42,132 nt of DNA from RBG-16-66-20 sp039931635 (GTDB taxonomy: Bacteria > Pseudomonadota > Gammaproteobacteria > Burkholderiales > SG8-39), in contig JBDTRO010000174.1 in NCBI GenBank assembly GCA_039931635.1, forward strand, positions 1-42,132, in the 5' to 3' direction. Both the position numbers and the translations under genes were made by a program. The notes beneath the pieces are model-generated. The model saw only the letters and a program-made list of their open reading frames with translations, made no database searches and was not told the DNA's origin. This document shows positions 32,340 to 41,213 of this stretch, piece after piece (the first letter of the stretch is position 1; the number at the start of each line of letters is the position of its first letter).

Positions 32340-34121
32340 ATGGGAGAAAGTTCGCGCGCGGCTAGCGTGGCCAGGGTGCTTGTCGCAGCTACCTTGGTGG
32401 CCGCGCTCGCTGGCTGCGGCCAGGCCCCGCTCAAGCCTTCGCCGGTTCATGTCCGGGCAGACGAACCGCGGCCGGAAGGCTCGATCCCCGCTCCCGTCCA
32501 GGTCGCGCCCGCGCTGCCGCCGCCATCGCCCACGGCCCGGCCGGAAACCTACAGCGTCGTTGTCAATAACGTGCGCGTGCAGGATCTGCTATTCGCCCTG
32601 GCGCGCGATGCGAAGCTGAATGTCGACATCCATCCGGGCGTCACCGGTTCGGTCACGCTGAACGCCATCGACCAGACCTTGCCCCAATTGCTCGGCAGGA
32701 TCTCGAAGCAGGTCGATATGCGTTACGAGATGGACGGTCAGACGCTGTCGGTAATGCGCGACACGCCGTATCTGCGCGTCTACCGCATCGACTACGTGAA
32801 CCTTGCGCGCGACGCCACCAGCCAGGCAAATCTGTCCACCAACGTGAGCGGCGCCGCAGCCACCCCCGGAGGCGGCAGCAGCAGCGGCAGCCAGAATAAT
32901 TCCACGTCTGTCATCAAGACGACGTCAGTCAACAAATTCTGGGAAACCCTGGTCGCCAACCTCAAGGATCTGCTGCGCGAAACCGACAAGATCGTCCCCG
33001 TAAATGCGCCGGTCGCGAGTGCTGCCGCGCCGGCCACACCCGCAGCGCCTCTCGCGCCGGGCGCACCGCCGGCGGCGCCCGTCGCGCCGGCGGCGCAGCC
33101 AGCCGTCGAATTCCGTGAAGCCGCCTCGGTCATTTCGAATCCGGAATCGGGCGTCCTCAGCATCCGCGCCACCTCGCGCCAGCACGAAAAGGTGCAGGAG
33201 TTTCTCGACCAGGTCATGAGCAGCGCCAGGCGCCAGGTGCTAATCGAGGCCACGATCGCCGAGGTGCAGCTGAACAACCAGTACCAGCGCGGCATCGACT
33301 GGACACGCCTGCGCAGCGTCGCCGGTTTCGGTTTCGCGCAGGCCTCTGGCACCACGCCCGCGGGCATCAATACGGGCGCCTTCACGCTCGGCTTCTCGAC
33401 CGGGCCCGGTCTGGGCATCAGCGGCACGCTCAAGCTGCTCGAGTCGTTCGGCGACGTGCGAGTGCTCTCGAGCCCGAAGCTGAGCGTGCTGAACAACCAG
33501 ACCGCCGTGCTCAAGGTGGTGGACAATCTGGTTTACTTCACCGTTGCTGCGACGACCATTCCCGGCACCAACGGCAGCGCGACGATAACCACGTTTTCGA
33601 CCACCGTGAACTCGGTGCCGGTCGGCTTCATCATGAGCGTGGTGCCGCAGATCAGCGAAGGCGATACGGTGACCTTCAACGTCCGGCCGACTATTTCGCG
33701 CAAGCTGAGGGACATCGTTGACCCGAATCCCTCGCTCGCCAATCCCTGCGGCATCCCGGTGCCGGTCGGCGGATGCAACATTCCCGGCATCTCTAGCCTG
33801 ATTCCCGAGATCCAGACGCGCGAGATGGAGTCGGTGATGCGCGTGCAGAGCGGTCAGACCGCCGTGCTGGGCGGCCTGATTCAGGACTCGGTGACCAACG
33901 TTGAGGACACGATACCGGGTGTGCGCACCATTCCCGGGGTCGGCCAGTTGCTCGCGCAGCGCAAGGACGTGAATCAGAAAACGGAACTCGTCATATTTCT
34001 GCGCGCGGTCGTAATTCGCGATTCGAGCATGGATGGCGATTACTCGCGCATGCGCGACCTGCTTCCCGGAAGCGACTTCTTCCTGAAGCCCAATCCGAGC
34101 CGGCAACCGCCCGCGCAGTGA
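32340..34121 (+). CDS. mshL: Outer-membrane secretin of MSHA-like pilus, lipoprotein
   Basis: This 593-residue protein has a lipoprotein signal with lipobox LAGC and lipidation at C26. An N-terminal secretin domain (about 65-160: YSVVVNNVRVQDLLFALARD, VDIHPGVTGSVTLN) leads to a low-complexity Ala/Pro/Gly region (about 165-258), then the C-terminal secretin barrel with VEATIAEVQLN-like, VLSSPKLSVLNNQTAVLKV and VGFIMSVVPQIS segments. It should form the outer-membrane pore for the filament. ATG 32340 lacks a good ribosome site; a GTG at 32367 is an alternative that still leaves a signal peptide. Confidence 0.9.
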   Translation: MGESSRAASVARVLVAATLVAALAGCGQAPLKPSPVHVRADEPRPEGSIPAPVQVAPALPPPSPTARPETYSVVVNNVRVQDLLFALARDAKLNVDIHPGVTGSVTLNAIDQTLPQLLGRISKQVDMRYEMDGQTLSVMRDTPYLRVYRIDYVNLARDATSQANLSTNVSGAAATPGGGSSSGSQNNSTSVIKTTSVNKFWETLVANLKDLLRETDKIVPVNAPVASAAAPATPAAPLAPGAPPAAPVAPAAQPAVEFREAASVISNPESGVLSIRATSRQHEKVQEFLDQVMSSARRQVLIEATIAEVQLNNQYQRGIDWTRLRSVAGFGFAQASGTTPAGINTGAFTLGFSTGPGLGISGTLKLLESFGDVRVLSSPKLSVLNNQTAVLKVVDNLVYFTVAATTIPGTNGSATITTFSTTVNSVPVGFIMSVVPQISEGDTVTFNVRPTISRKLRDIVDPNPSLANPCGIPVPVGGCNIPGISSLIPEIQTREMESVMRVQSGQTAVLGGLIQDSVTNVEDTIPGVRTIPGVGQLLAQRKDVNQKTELVIFLRAVVIRDSSMDGDYSRMRDLLPGSDFFLKPNPSRQPPAQ

Positions 34122-34122
34122 T

Positions 34123-35550
34123 ATGAGCCTGCTGCTCGAGGCCCTGAAAAAGGCGGAAAAAGCCAAAGAGGACGCACAGCGTCGCGCCCGCGGTGGCGAT
34201 GCGGGCAGCGAGCCTCCCGCGTCGGCGTTCGACGTGGACGCGACCGTCGCCACAGACGGCAAGCACGTCATGAGGCGCGACGAATTGCCGGACATTTCAG
34301 CGCCGCTGGAAATTCTCAGCGACGACCTGCGGCCGGCAGCGCGTGCCAGACCCGCGGCGCCGCTGGAACTTGCGCTCACCGACACATCCTCTCCCGCGCC
34401 GTCGTCCGAACGAAGCGCGGCTCCGCGGCGCGCGACGCCGCGTGCCGGTTCCGGCACCCAGGCCGCCGACCCGGCGAGGTCCGAAAGGGCGGCCGCGCAA
34501 AAGGTGTTCGAGGCAAAATTCCGAGAACCCAACCCGCGCCTGCCCTTCTACATCGCGATGGGCACGCTTGGCGCGTTCGCGGTGGGGACAGTGGCCTATT
34601 TCTGGATCCAGCTGCGCCCCACAGCGCCGCTGGTAAATACCAATCCGGCCCGTTCGGCAAGCGAAAAACCGGTTGAGAGCGGTGCGGAAAAGTCTGCCGC
34701 CGCTACGCCGGCAGCGACGGCAAGCACGGGGCTGGCCGCCATTCCCGGCCTGCCCGGCAGCGCACCTCCGCCGCCGCCCGCTGCGGCGGCAGTTCCGGCA
34801 GGGTCCGCTGTGCCTGCGATGCCTGCGATCGCGACGCCGGCCCCCGCGGTTGCGGCGGCACCGGTCGCGGCGGCAACGCCGATTCGCGCAAAGCCGGCAG
34901 CGATCAGCGCCGGCGCCACGCGCAGCAGGTCCGCCGCAAAGGGCGACGAGAGCGCGTTAAGCGTGAACCGTGGCCGGCCGCAGATTCACCCTCAGGTGAG
35001 CGCGGGATACACCGCCTATCAGGAGGGCGACATGGCAAGAGCACGCGCTGCATACCTGCAGGTGCTGCGCGAGGAGCCGGCCAACCGGGACGCCATGCTG
35101 GGTCTCGCCGCGGTCGAGATGCGGGAGCAGCGCTACGATCTGTCGGATGCGTACTACCAGCGCATCCTGCGCGCGGATCCGCGCGATCCTCACGCGCAGG
35201 CGGGGCTGCTTGCGCTACGCAGCCAGCAGCTGGACCCGGTACTCGTCGAGAGCCGCGTCAAATCCCTGCTCGCTTCCGACCGCGAAGCGAACGTGCTGTA
35301 TTTCACGCTCGGCAACCAGTACGCGCAGCAGGCACGTTGGGCCGAAGCGCAGCAGGCCTATTTCAAGGCCTTCGCCACCGATCCCGACAACGCGGATTAC
35401 GCCTTCAACCTGGCGGTAAGCCTGGACCAGCTGCGCCAGCCGAAGCTGGCGCTGGAGTATTACCGACGCGCGCTGGCGCTGGCCGAAAAGCGCAGCGCCA
35501 ATTTCGCCCTGGAAGTCGCGCGCCTGCGCGTGCAGCAACTCTCCCGCTGA
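34123..35550 (+). CDS. TPR-containing pilus assembly protein (MshN-like)
   Basis: This 475-residue protein begins MSLLLEALKKAEKAKEDAQ, the N-terminal motif of MshN/GspB-type proteins that bind the inner-membrane ATPase machinery. A transmembrane helix spans about 144-164, followed by a Pro/Ala-rich periplasmic linker and a C-terminal set of tetratricopeptide repeats (about 300-470: YQEGDMARARAAYLQVLREEP, YYQRILRADP, AQQAYFKAFATDP). It is likely a periplasm-facing connector between the inner-membrane complex and the secretin. The ATG begins 1 nt after the secretin stop. Confidence 0.82.
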   Translation: MSLLLEALKKAEKAKEDAQRRARGGDAGSEPPASAFDVDATVATDGKHVMRRDELPDISAPLEILSDDLRPAARARPAAPLELALTDTSSPAPSSERSAAPRRATPRAGSGTQAADPARSERAAAQKVFEAKFREPNPRLPFYIAMGTLGAFAVGTVAYFWIQLRPTAPLVNTNPARSASEKPVESGAEKSAAATPAATASTGLAAIPGLPGSAPPPPPAAAAVPAGSAVPAMPAIATPAPAVAAAPVAAATPIRAKPAAISAGATRSRSAAKGDESALSVNRGRPQIHPQVSAGYTAYQEGDMARARAAYLQVLREEPANRDAMLGLAAVEMREQRYDLSDAYYQRILRADPRDPHAQAGLLALRSQQLDPVLVESRVKSLLASDREANVLYFTLGNQYAQQARWAEAQQAYFKAFATDPDNADYAFNLAVSLDQLRQPKLALEYYRRALALAEKRSANFALEVARLRVQQLSR

Positions 35551-35621
35551 CACTTTTTTGCAGTGCGGCAACCGAGTGTAACGAGCCTGCCCGTTGGCGC
35601 GCCGGGTATCATTGAGGCTCG

Positions 35622-37331
35622 ATGAATTCGCCCACGAATCCCCAGGCCAAGCGGCACATCGGACAGATCCTGATCGACCAGGGGATCCTCACCGAAGACC
35701 AACTCAGGATCGCCCTGCTCGAGCAGATGAAGTCGCACCTGCCGGTCGGACGCCTGCTGGTGCAGCTCGGGTTCGTGTCGGAAGCAACGCTGCGCGACGC
35801 GCTGTCCGAAAAGCTCGGGCTGCAGTCGGTTGATCTGGTGCACATCATCGTCGACCCCGCGGCGCTGAAGATGCTGCCAAGGGAGCTGGCGCGCCGCTAC
35901 CGCATGTTCCCGGTGGCGCTCGACCGGCAGGGCAAAAAATTCATCGTCGCGCTCGCCGATACCAACAACATTGTCGCGGTCGACCAGCTGCGCGCGCACC
36001 TCAAGGGCGACCTGGAGATCGAACTGCGGCTGGCGGGCGACTCGGAGATCGAGCGCGCGATCGAGCACTATTACGGTCACGAGTTTTCGATCGACGGAAT
36101 TTTGCGCGAGATCGAGACCGGCGAGGTGGATTACACCTCGATCTCGGAAGGCGACGAGTACAGCCAGCCGGTGGTGCGCCTGATTTCGGCGCTGCTCGCC
36201 GACGCGGTCGACCGCAGCGCATCCGACATCCATTTCGAGCCCGAACAGAACTTCCTGCGCATCCGGTACCGCATCGACGGCGTGTTGCGCCAGATCCGCA
36301 GCCTGCACAAGACCTACTGGCCGGCGATGGCGGTGCGCCTGAAAGTGATGGCGAAAATGAACATCGCCGAAACGCGCGCGCCGCAGGACGGCCGCATCTC
36401 GGCGACGATGGCCGGCCGCGTCGTCGACTTCCGCGTCGCGAGCATGCCCACCACGCACGGCGAGAACGTCGTGCTGCGGATCCTCGACCGGCAGAAGGGC
36501 ATCGTGCCGCTCGATCGGCTCAACATGGAAGAGGCGCAGCTCGACCTGCTCAAGCGCATGATCGCGCGGCCCGAGGGCATCATCATGGTCACCGGCCCCA
36601 CCGGCAGCGGCAAGACGACCACCCTCTACTCGATCCTCAATCACATCAATTCCGACGGCGTCAACATCATGACGCTGGAGGATCCGGTCGAGTACCCGAT
36701 GACGCTGATCCGCCAGACTTCGGTGGCGGAGGCGGCGAAACTGGACTTCGCCAACGGCATCCGCTCGATGATGCGCCAGGACCCGGACGTGATTCTGGTG
36801 GGCGAAGTGCGCGACGAGGAGACCGCTGAAATGGCGTTCCGCGCCGCGATGACCGGCCACCAGGTCTATACGACGCTGCATACGAACTCCGCGGTCGGCG
36901 CGATCCCGCGCCTGCTCGACATCGGCATCGTTCCCGACATCATGGCGGGCAACATCATCGGCATTATTGCGCAGCGCCTGGTGAGAAAGCTGTGCCGAAC
37001 CTGCCGCCAGTCCTACGATCCCGACGTCAAGGAAAGGCGCCTGCTGGGCTTGTCTCCGTCTGAGCCGATGGCGCTGTTTCGCTCGGTGGGCTGCGAGCAG
37101 TGCGACTATCAGGGCTATCGCGGACGCGTCGGCATCATGGAAATCCTGAAGATGGATCCCTCGATCGACGAACTGGTTGCGCGCCGCGCCACCGCGCGCG
37201 AGATCCTCACGGCCGCCCGGGCCAAGGGATTCAAGCCGCTGGCCGAAGACGGTATCCGCCTGGTGCGTGGCGGCGTGACGAGCGTGGACGAACTCATGCG
37301 CGTCGCAGACCTGACCGATCGCATGGCGTAG
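35622..37331 (+). CDS. mshE: Pilus extension ATPase, MshE type with c-di-GMP-binding domain
   Basis: This 569-residue GspE/PilB-family ATPase starts with two MshEN-type motifs: HIGQILIDQGILTEDQLRI and, after MKSHLP, VGRLLVQLGFVSEATLRDAL. These fit the c-di-GMP-binding pattern (L-G-x2-L-x3-G and following L/Q positions). The core has Walker A GPTGSGKTTT (about 324-333), Asp box, Walker B DVILVGEVRDEE and a zinc tetracysteine (CRTC around 457-461 and CEQC around 490-493). It powers filament assembly from the cytoplasm. GAGG lies 6 nt before ATG 35622. c-di-GMP binding is inferred from motif. Confidence 0.92.
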   Translation: MNSPTNPQAKRHIGQILIDQGILTEDQLRIALLEQMKSHLPVGRLLVQLGFVSEATLRDALSEKLGLQSVDLVHIIVDPAALKMLPRELARRYRMFPVALDRQGKKFIVALADTNNIVAVDQLRAHLKGDLEIELRLAGDSEIERAIEHYYGHEFSIDGILREIETGEVDYTSISEGDEYSQPVVRLISALLADAVDRSASDIHFEPEQNFLRIRYRIDGVLRQIRSLHKTYWPAMAVRLKVMAKMNIAETRAPQDGRISATMAGRVVDFRVASMPTTHGENVVLRILDRQKGIVPLDRLNMEEAQLDLLKRMIARPEGIIMVTGPTGSGKTTTLYSILNHINSDGVNIMTLEDPVEYPMTLIRQTSVAEAAKLDFANGIRSMMRQDPDVILVGEVRDEETAEMAFRAAMTGHQVYTTLHTNSAVGAIPRLLDIGIVPDIMAGNIIGIIAQRLVRKLCRTCRQSYDPDVKERRLLGLSPSEPMALFRSVGCEQCDYQGYRGRVGIMEILKMDPSIDELVARRATAREILTAARAKGFKPLAEDGIRLVRGGVTSVDELMRVADLTDRMA

Positions 37332-37341
37332 CGCGGTACAC

Positions 37342-37358
37342 GGGGCGGCAGCCGCCCC
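37342..37358. repeat. GC-rich hairpin between mshE and mshG
   Basis: GGGGCGGC (37342-37349) and GCCGCCCC (37351-37358) form an 8-bp inverted repeat around one base. It lies in the 49-nt gap in which no clear ribosome site for mshG is visible. No T tract follows, so a role in RNA stability or translation is possible but unproven. Confidence 0.4.
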
Positions 37359-37380
37359 CGCGCTTCTCGCACACCCGTTT

Positions 37381-38586
37381 ATGCCTCTGTATACCTACAA
37401 GGCAATCGACGCCGACGGCAAGACGGTGATCGGCCGCGTCGACGCAGGCAACGTGTTCGACCTGGAACAGCGCCTCTCGCGGATGGGGCTGGATCTCATC
37501 TCCGGGGCCCCGACCGCGCAGAAAAGCCGCCTCATCGGCGGCAGCAGCGTCAAGCGCCAGGACCTGATCAATTTCTGCTTCCACCTGGAACAGCTGGCGA
37601 GCGCCGGCGTGCCGATCGTCGAAGGCCTGATTGATCTGCGCGAAAGCGTCGAGAATCTGCGTTTCAGGGAGGTGGTCGGCGGCCTGGTGGAAACCATCGA
37701 GGGCGGCAAGAGCCTGTCGCAGGCGCTTGCCGACTACCCGGAAGTGTTCAGCAAGGTGATGGTCAGCCTGGTGCGTTCGGGCGAGCAGACGGGAAAACTC
37801 TCGGAGGTTCTGAAGAGTCTGGCCGAAACCCTGAAATGGGAGGACGAGCTCGCGGCACAGACCAAGAAGCTCCTCGTGTACCCATTGTTCGTCGGCGGCA
37901 TCGTGACCCTGGTCACGTTCTTCCTGATGATCTATCTGGTCCCGCAGATGGTCGGGTTCATCAGGAACATGGGCCAGGACGTGCCGCTGCAGACGCGGAT
38001 CCTGATTCACGTTTCCAATTTCTTCGTCGGCTACTGGTGGGCCGTCGCCGCGATGCCCTTCGTCATCTGGTACGGCCTCAAGATAGCCGCCAAGACGAAC
38101 CCGGCGGTCGCCTACACCCTGGACGACCTGAAACTGCGGGTGCCGTTCATCGGCCCGATCCTGCGCAAGATCATCCTGTCGCGCTTCGCGTCGAGCTTCG
38201 CGATGATGTACAGCTCCGGGATCACGGTACTGGACGCGATCCGGTCCTCTGAAGAAATCGTCGGCAACCGCCCCCTGGAGAACGCGTTGCGCACCGCCGG
38301 CCAGCAGATCGCCGAGGGCAAGGGCCTTACCGCGGCATTCACCGACGTGGGGCTGTTTCCGGCGCTGGTGATCCGGATGCTGAAAATCGGGGAAAATACG
38401 GGCGCACTCGACAGGGCACTGCTCAATGTCAGCTACTTCTACAACCGCGAGGTGAAGGAAGGCATCGACCGCGTGCAGGCGATGATCGAGCCGGCGATGA
38501 CGATGGTGCTCGGCGCCATTCTCGGCTGGGTGATGCTCTCGGTGCTCGGCCCGGTCTACGATACGATCTCCAAGATGAAGTTCTAG
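37381..38586 (+). CDS. mshG: Type II secretion/type IV pilus inner-membrane platform protein
   Basis: This 401-residue GspF/PilC-family protein begins MPLYTYKAIDADGKTVIGRV and has two GspF repeat domains (about 65-190 and 265-390), with three membrane segments including LLVYPLFVGGIVTLVTFFLMIYLVPQ. The motifs LASAGVPIVEGL and MYSSGITVLDAIR mark the two repeats. It forms the inner-membrane platform that the ATPase MshE rotates or drives. Length and order (E then G) match the MSHA cluster of Vibrio. ATG 37381 is preceded by ACACCCGTTT, with no Shine-Dalgarno sequence. Confidence 0.92.
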   Translation: MPLYTYKAIDADGKTVIGRVDAGNVFDLEQRLSRMGLDLISGAPTAQKSRLIGGSSVKRQDLINFCFHLEQLASAGVPIVEGLIDLRESVENLRFREVVGGLVETIEGGKSLSQALADYPEVFSKVMVSLVRSGEQTGKLSEVLKSLAETLKWEDELAAQTKKLLVYPLFVGGIVTLVTFFLMIYLVPQMVGFIRNMGQDVPLQTRILIHVSNFFVGYWWAVAAMPFVIWYGLKIAAKTNPAVAYTLDDLKLRVPFIGPILRKIILSRFASSFAMMYSSGITVLDAIRSSEEIVGNRPLENALRTAGQQIAEGKGLTAAFTDVGLFPALVIRMLKIGENTGALDRALLNVSYFYNREVKEGIDRVQAMIEPAMTMVLGAILGWVMLSVLGPVYDTISKMKF

Positions 38587-38590
38587 CGCC

Positions 38591-40144
38591 ATGTCCGCCA
38601 AGCTCGTCCTTTATTTCACCGCCACCGAGCACACGCTCTACCGCTGGGTGGGCGGCGCGCTTGAGGCAGTGGCGACGTTCGGCGCCGACGACGAAGGACT
38701 GCAAGCGTTCCGCGTCCATCTGCAGGGGCGCCGCGGGGCGCTCGTTTACGTCCTTGCCGACCTGGCGGGCGAAGATTTCCACGAGGATCAGATTCCCAAC
38801 CTGCGGGGCGGCGACCGGCTGGCGGTCGTGCAGCGCCGGCTCGCAGGCCGCTACCGCGACTCGCGGCTCGCTGCGGCGCTGTCGCTCGGTTATTCGACCG
38901 GCGAGAAGCGCTCCGAGCGCCTGCTGCTCGCCTCGTTTACCAATACGGAACAGTTCACGCCCTGGGTCGATGCGCTGGTGGCCTCGGGCGCGCGGCTCTC
39001 CGGCGTCTATTCCGTTCCGTTGCTCGCGCCGGCGCTCGCTGCGCGGTTGGGCGCCCGCAACGGCCGCATTTTCGTCGTAACGACAAACAGCACCGGCCTG
39101 CGGCAGTGCTTCGTCGACAACGGTTTGCTGCGCTTCGCACGCCTCGAGCGCACCACGGACGTTGAACCGCAAGCGCTCGCGGCGTTCGTGCGCGCAGAAA
39201 CGATGCGGCTAGTGCAGTACCTCTCGACACTCAGGGCCCTGCCGCGCGAAGGCCCGCCGATCCAGGTTCTGGTGGTCGCACCGGCCGCGTTGCGCGCGGC
39301 ACTTGAGCAAGTGCTGGTGTCCGATGCACGCATTACATTCAGGACCATCGCCATCGAAGAGGCGGCGCGCAAGGTCGGCATCAAGCGTCCAGCCGCCGAC
39401 CTGCCCGGCGAGCAGCTCTTCCTGCAGCTTGCGGTCAAGAGCCCGCCCAAGGACCAGTTCGCCCGCCTCGAAGACAGGCGCAGCTTCTTCCTCTGGCGGT
39501 TGCAGCGCGCGATCGTCGCCACAGGCGCCGCCGGATTGCTTGCCTGCACATTGTTCGCCGGGGCACAGTGGATCGACCTGCTCGGCGTCAAGGACCAGGT
39601 TTCAATCCAGCAGCGCGAGGCGCGCGAGGCGACGCAACAATACCAGCGGATCACGGCGTCATTCCCGGTAACGCAAACCACGACCGACAACCTGAAGGCG
39701 ACCGTGGTCGAGTTCACCAAGATCGCGGCGCAATCGTCCTCGCCGGAACCCGCGCTGGTTTACCTGTCGCAGGTGGTGGAGAAATTCCCGCAGATGGAAA
39801 TCGAATCGGTGGTGTGGCGGGTGGGCAAACCCGCCGGCGCGGCAGATAAGGCACTGGCCAAACCGGCAGCGGTGCCCGCGGCCCCCGGGCAAGCGGGCGA
39901 AAACCTGCAAATACTTGAAGTTTCCGGACGGGTAAACGCAACCAGGAGATCCGACTATCGCGCGATAACCGGCCAGGTGCAGCGCTTCGCCGAAGCGCTG
40001 CGCACCGACCCGGCCTGGCGCATCCTGCGCACGCAGCTGCCGTTCGATGTCACATCCGAAGGCACCCTGTCCGGCGACATCGGCGCGGCGGAAGGCACCG
40101 AGGCGCCGCGGTTTTCTGTCACGGTGGGGCGCGAGATCAAATGA
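38591..40144 (+). CDS. PilM/PilN-like pilus assembly protein (MshI-like)
   Basis: This 517-residue protein appears to combine a cytoplasmic actin-fold-like part (about 1-290; PilM/GspL-like but with no clear ATP-binding motif) and a PilN-like part: a membrane helix (about 312-332, VATGAAGLLACTLFAGAQWI), a coiled-coil segment and a periplasmic ferredoxin-like domain (about 370-517). Such fusions occur as MshI/GspL relatives. It should bind the next PilO-like protein. It starts 4 nt after mshG and shares an ATGA overlap with the following gene. Assignment rests on position and hydrophobic layout more than on motifs. Confidence 0.7.
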   Translation: MSAKLVLYFTATEHTLYRWVGGALEAVATFGADDEGLQAFRVHLQGRRGALVYVLADLAGEDFHEDQIPNLRGGDRLAVVQRRLAGRYRDSRLAAALSLGYSTGEKRSERLLLASFTNTEQFTPWVDALVASGARLSGVYSVPLLAPALAARLGARNGRIFVVTTNSTGLRQCFVDNGLLRFARLERTTDVEPQALAAFVRAETMRLVQYLSTLRALPREGPPIQVLVVAPAALRAALEQVLVSDARITFRTIAIEEAARKVGIKRPAADLPGEQLFLQLAVKSPPKDQFARLEDRRSFFLWRLQRAIVATGAAGLLACTLFAGAQWIDLLGVKDQVSIQQREAREATQQYQRITASFPVTQTTTDNLKATVVEFTKIAAQSSSPEPALVYLSQVVEKFPQMEIESVVWRVGKPAGAADKALAKPAAVPAAPGQAGENLQILEVSGRVNATRRSDYRAITGQVQRFAEALRTDPAWRILRTQLPFDVTSEGTLSGDIGAAEGTEAPRFSVTVGREIK

Positions 40145-40749
40145 GCTTCTCCATCGCGGAACTGAAAAAGATCGCGTTGCCGCTGCTGCTGCTGGTCGTG
40201 CTGCTGGGCGCCGGCGCCGGGCTGATCCTTTGGACGCAGGGCGAGCAGCAGGCCGAGGCGCGGCTGCTCGCGGCAGCGCGCGCCGAGCGCAGCCAGGCGC
40301 GCGAACGCCTGACGCGCATCGCGGACGAGGAAAAGGAAGTCAACGACAAGCTCGAGGTGTATCGCAAGCTGAAGAGCCTGCATATTCTCGGCGAAGAACA
40401 GCGCCTCGAGTGGGCCGACGCGATGACCCGCATCCGCACCACGCGAGAACTCCTCGATCTTCGCTACCTGGTGGACCGCCAGCGCCTGCTCGTCGCGGTC
40501 GCGGGCAAGCCGGGGGGCGTGGAGGTCTACGCGAGCGCCATGAAAGTGGATATTGCGCTGCTGCACGAAGGCGATCTGCTCGCATTCCTGCGTGAACTGC
40601 GCGCATCGGGCAATGCCTACTATTCGATCAAACGCTGCGCGATCAACCGGGTGGGTAGCGCGGCGACCGGCACCTCGATCGTGCCGCGCCTGCGCGCGGA
40701 CTGCGAGATCGACCTCATTACCATCATCGACCGGGCGGCCAAGACATGA
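40141..40749 (+). CDS. PilO-like pilus assembly protein (MshJ-like)
   Basis: This 202-residue bitopic protein has a short N-terminal cytoplasmic segment, a transmembrane helix (about 12-32, IALPLLLLVVLLGAGAGLIL), a charged coiled-coil (about 40-90) and a C-terminal globular domain. This is the layout of PilO/GspM/MshJ proteins that pair with PilN in the inner-membrane alignment complex. It overlaps both neighbours by four bases, so the three genes are translated together. Confidence 0.7.
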   Translation: MSFSIAELKKIALPLLLLVVLLGAGAGLILWTQGEQQAEARLLAAARAERSQARERLTRIADEEKEVNDKLEVYRKLKSLHILGEEQRLEWADAMTRIRTTRELLDLRYLVDRQRLLVAVAGKPGGVEVYASAMKVDIALLHEGDLLAFLRELRASGNAYYSIKRCAINRVGSAATGTSIVPRLRADCEIDLITIIDRAAKT

Positions 40750-41213
40750 AGCGGATCTTCGTGATGGCAGCAAGCGGCGCGCTGGTCGCTGCGGGCATTT
40801 CGCTGGCCGGCGTGGCGAACGCGCAGGCGTTGGGACGCCTGTTCTTCACCCCGGAGCAGCGCGCGGCGCTCGATGCGCGCCGCAAAGCACGCGTGCCGGA
40901 CAAGCCGGCCGCGACCCCCGTTGCCGAATCGCCGGTTACCCGCGTCAACGGCGCGGTGCGGCGCGGCGATGGAAAGTCGACCGTCTGGGTCAATGGCGAA
41001 ATGATCCCGGAAGACACGCGGGGCGACGGCGCGCGGGTGACGCGGCGCGGTCCGAATCCGGGCCGCGTCTCCATACCAGCCGGCGAAGGCCCGCAGCGGT
41101 ACGACCTGCGCGTCGGGGAATCGCTCGATCGCGGCAGCGGTGAAGTGCGCGACGTGGTCGGCGAGGGCGAGATTCGGATCGGGCCTCGCCGCACCGTGCC
41201 GGGGAAAAAATGA
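40746..41213 (+). CDS. Small secreted pilus-cluster protein (MshK-like)
   Basis: This 155-residue protein has a signal peptide (cleaved after about residue 26, GVANAQA) and a periplasmic part. Two features stand out: LGRLFFTPEQRAALDARR just after the signal, and VNGAVRRGDGKSTVWVNGEMI, which together resemble small proteins at this place in MSHA-like clusters and the PilP/GspC-type fold. Its role may be to connect the inner-membrane complex with the secretin. Function is uncertain. Confidence 0.6.
   Translation: MKRIFVMAASGALVAAGISLAGVANAQALGRLFFTPEQRAALDARRKARVPDKPAATPVAESPVTRVNGAVRRGDGKSTVWVNGEMIPEDTRGDGARVTRRGPNPGRVSIPAGEGPQRYDLRVGESLDRGSGEVRDVVGEGEIRIGPRRTVPGKK

Noticed and set aside
35551..35621. 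TATCAT at 35607 as a promoter for mshE
   Set aside because: The -10 match is good but no -35-like hexamer is found at 16-18 nt, and mshE is likely read from upstream genes.
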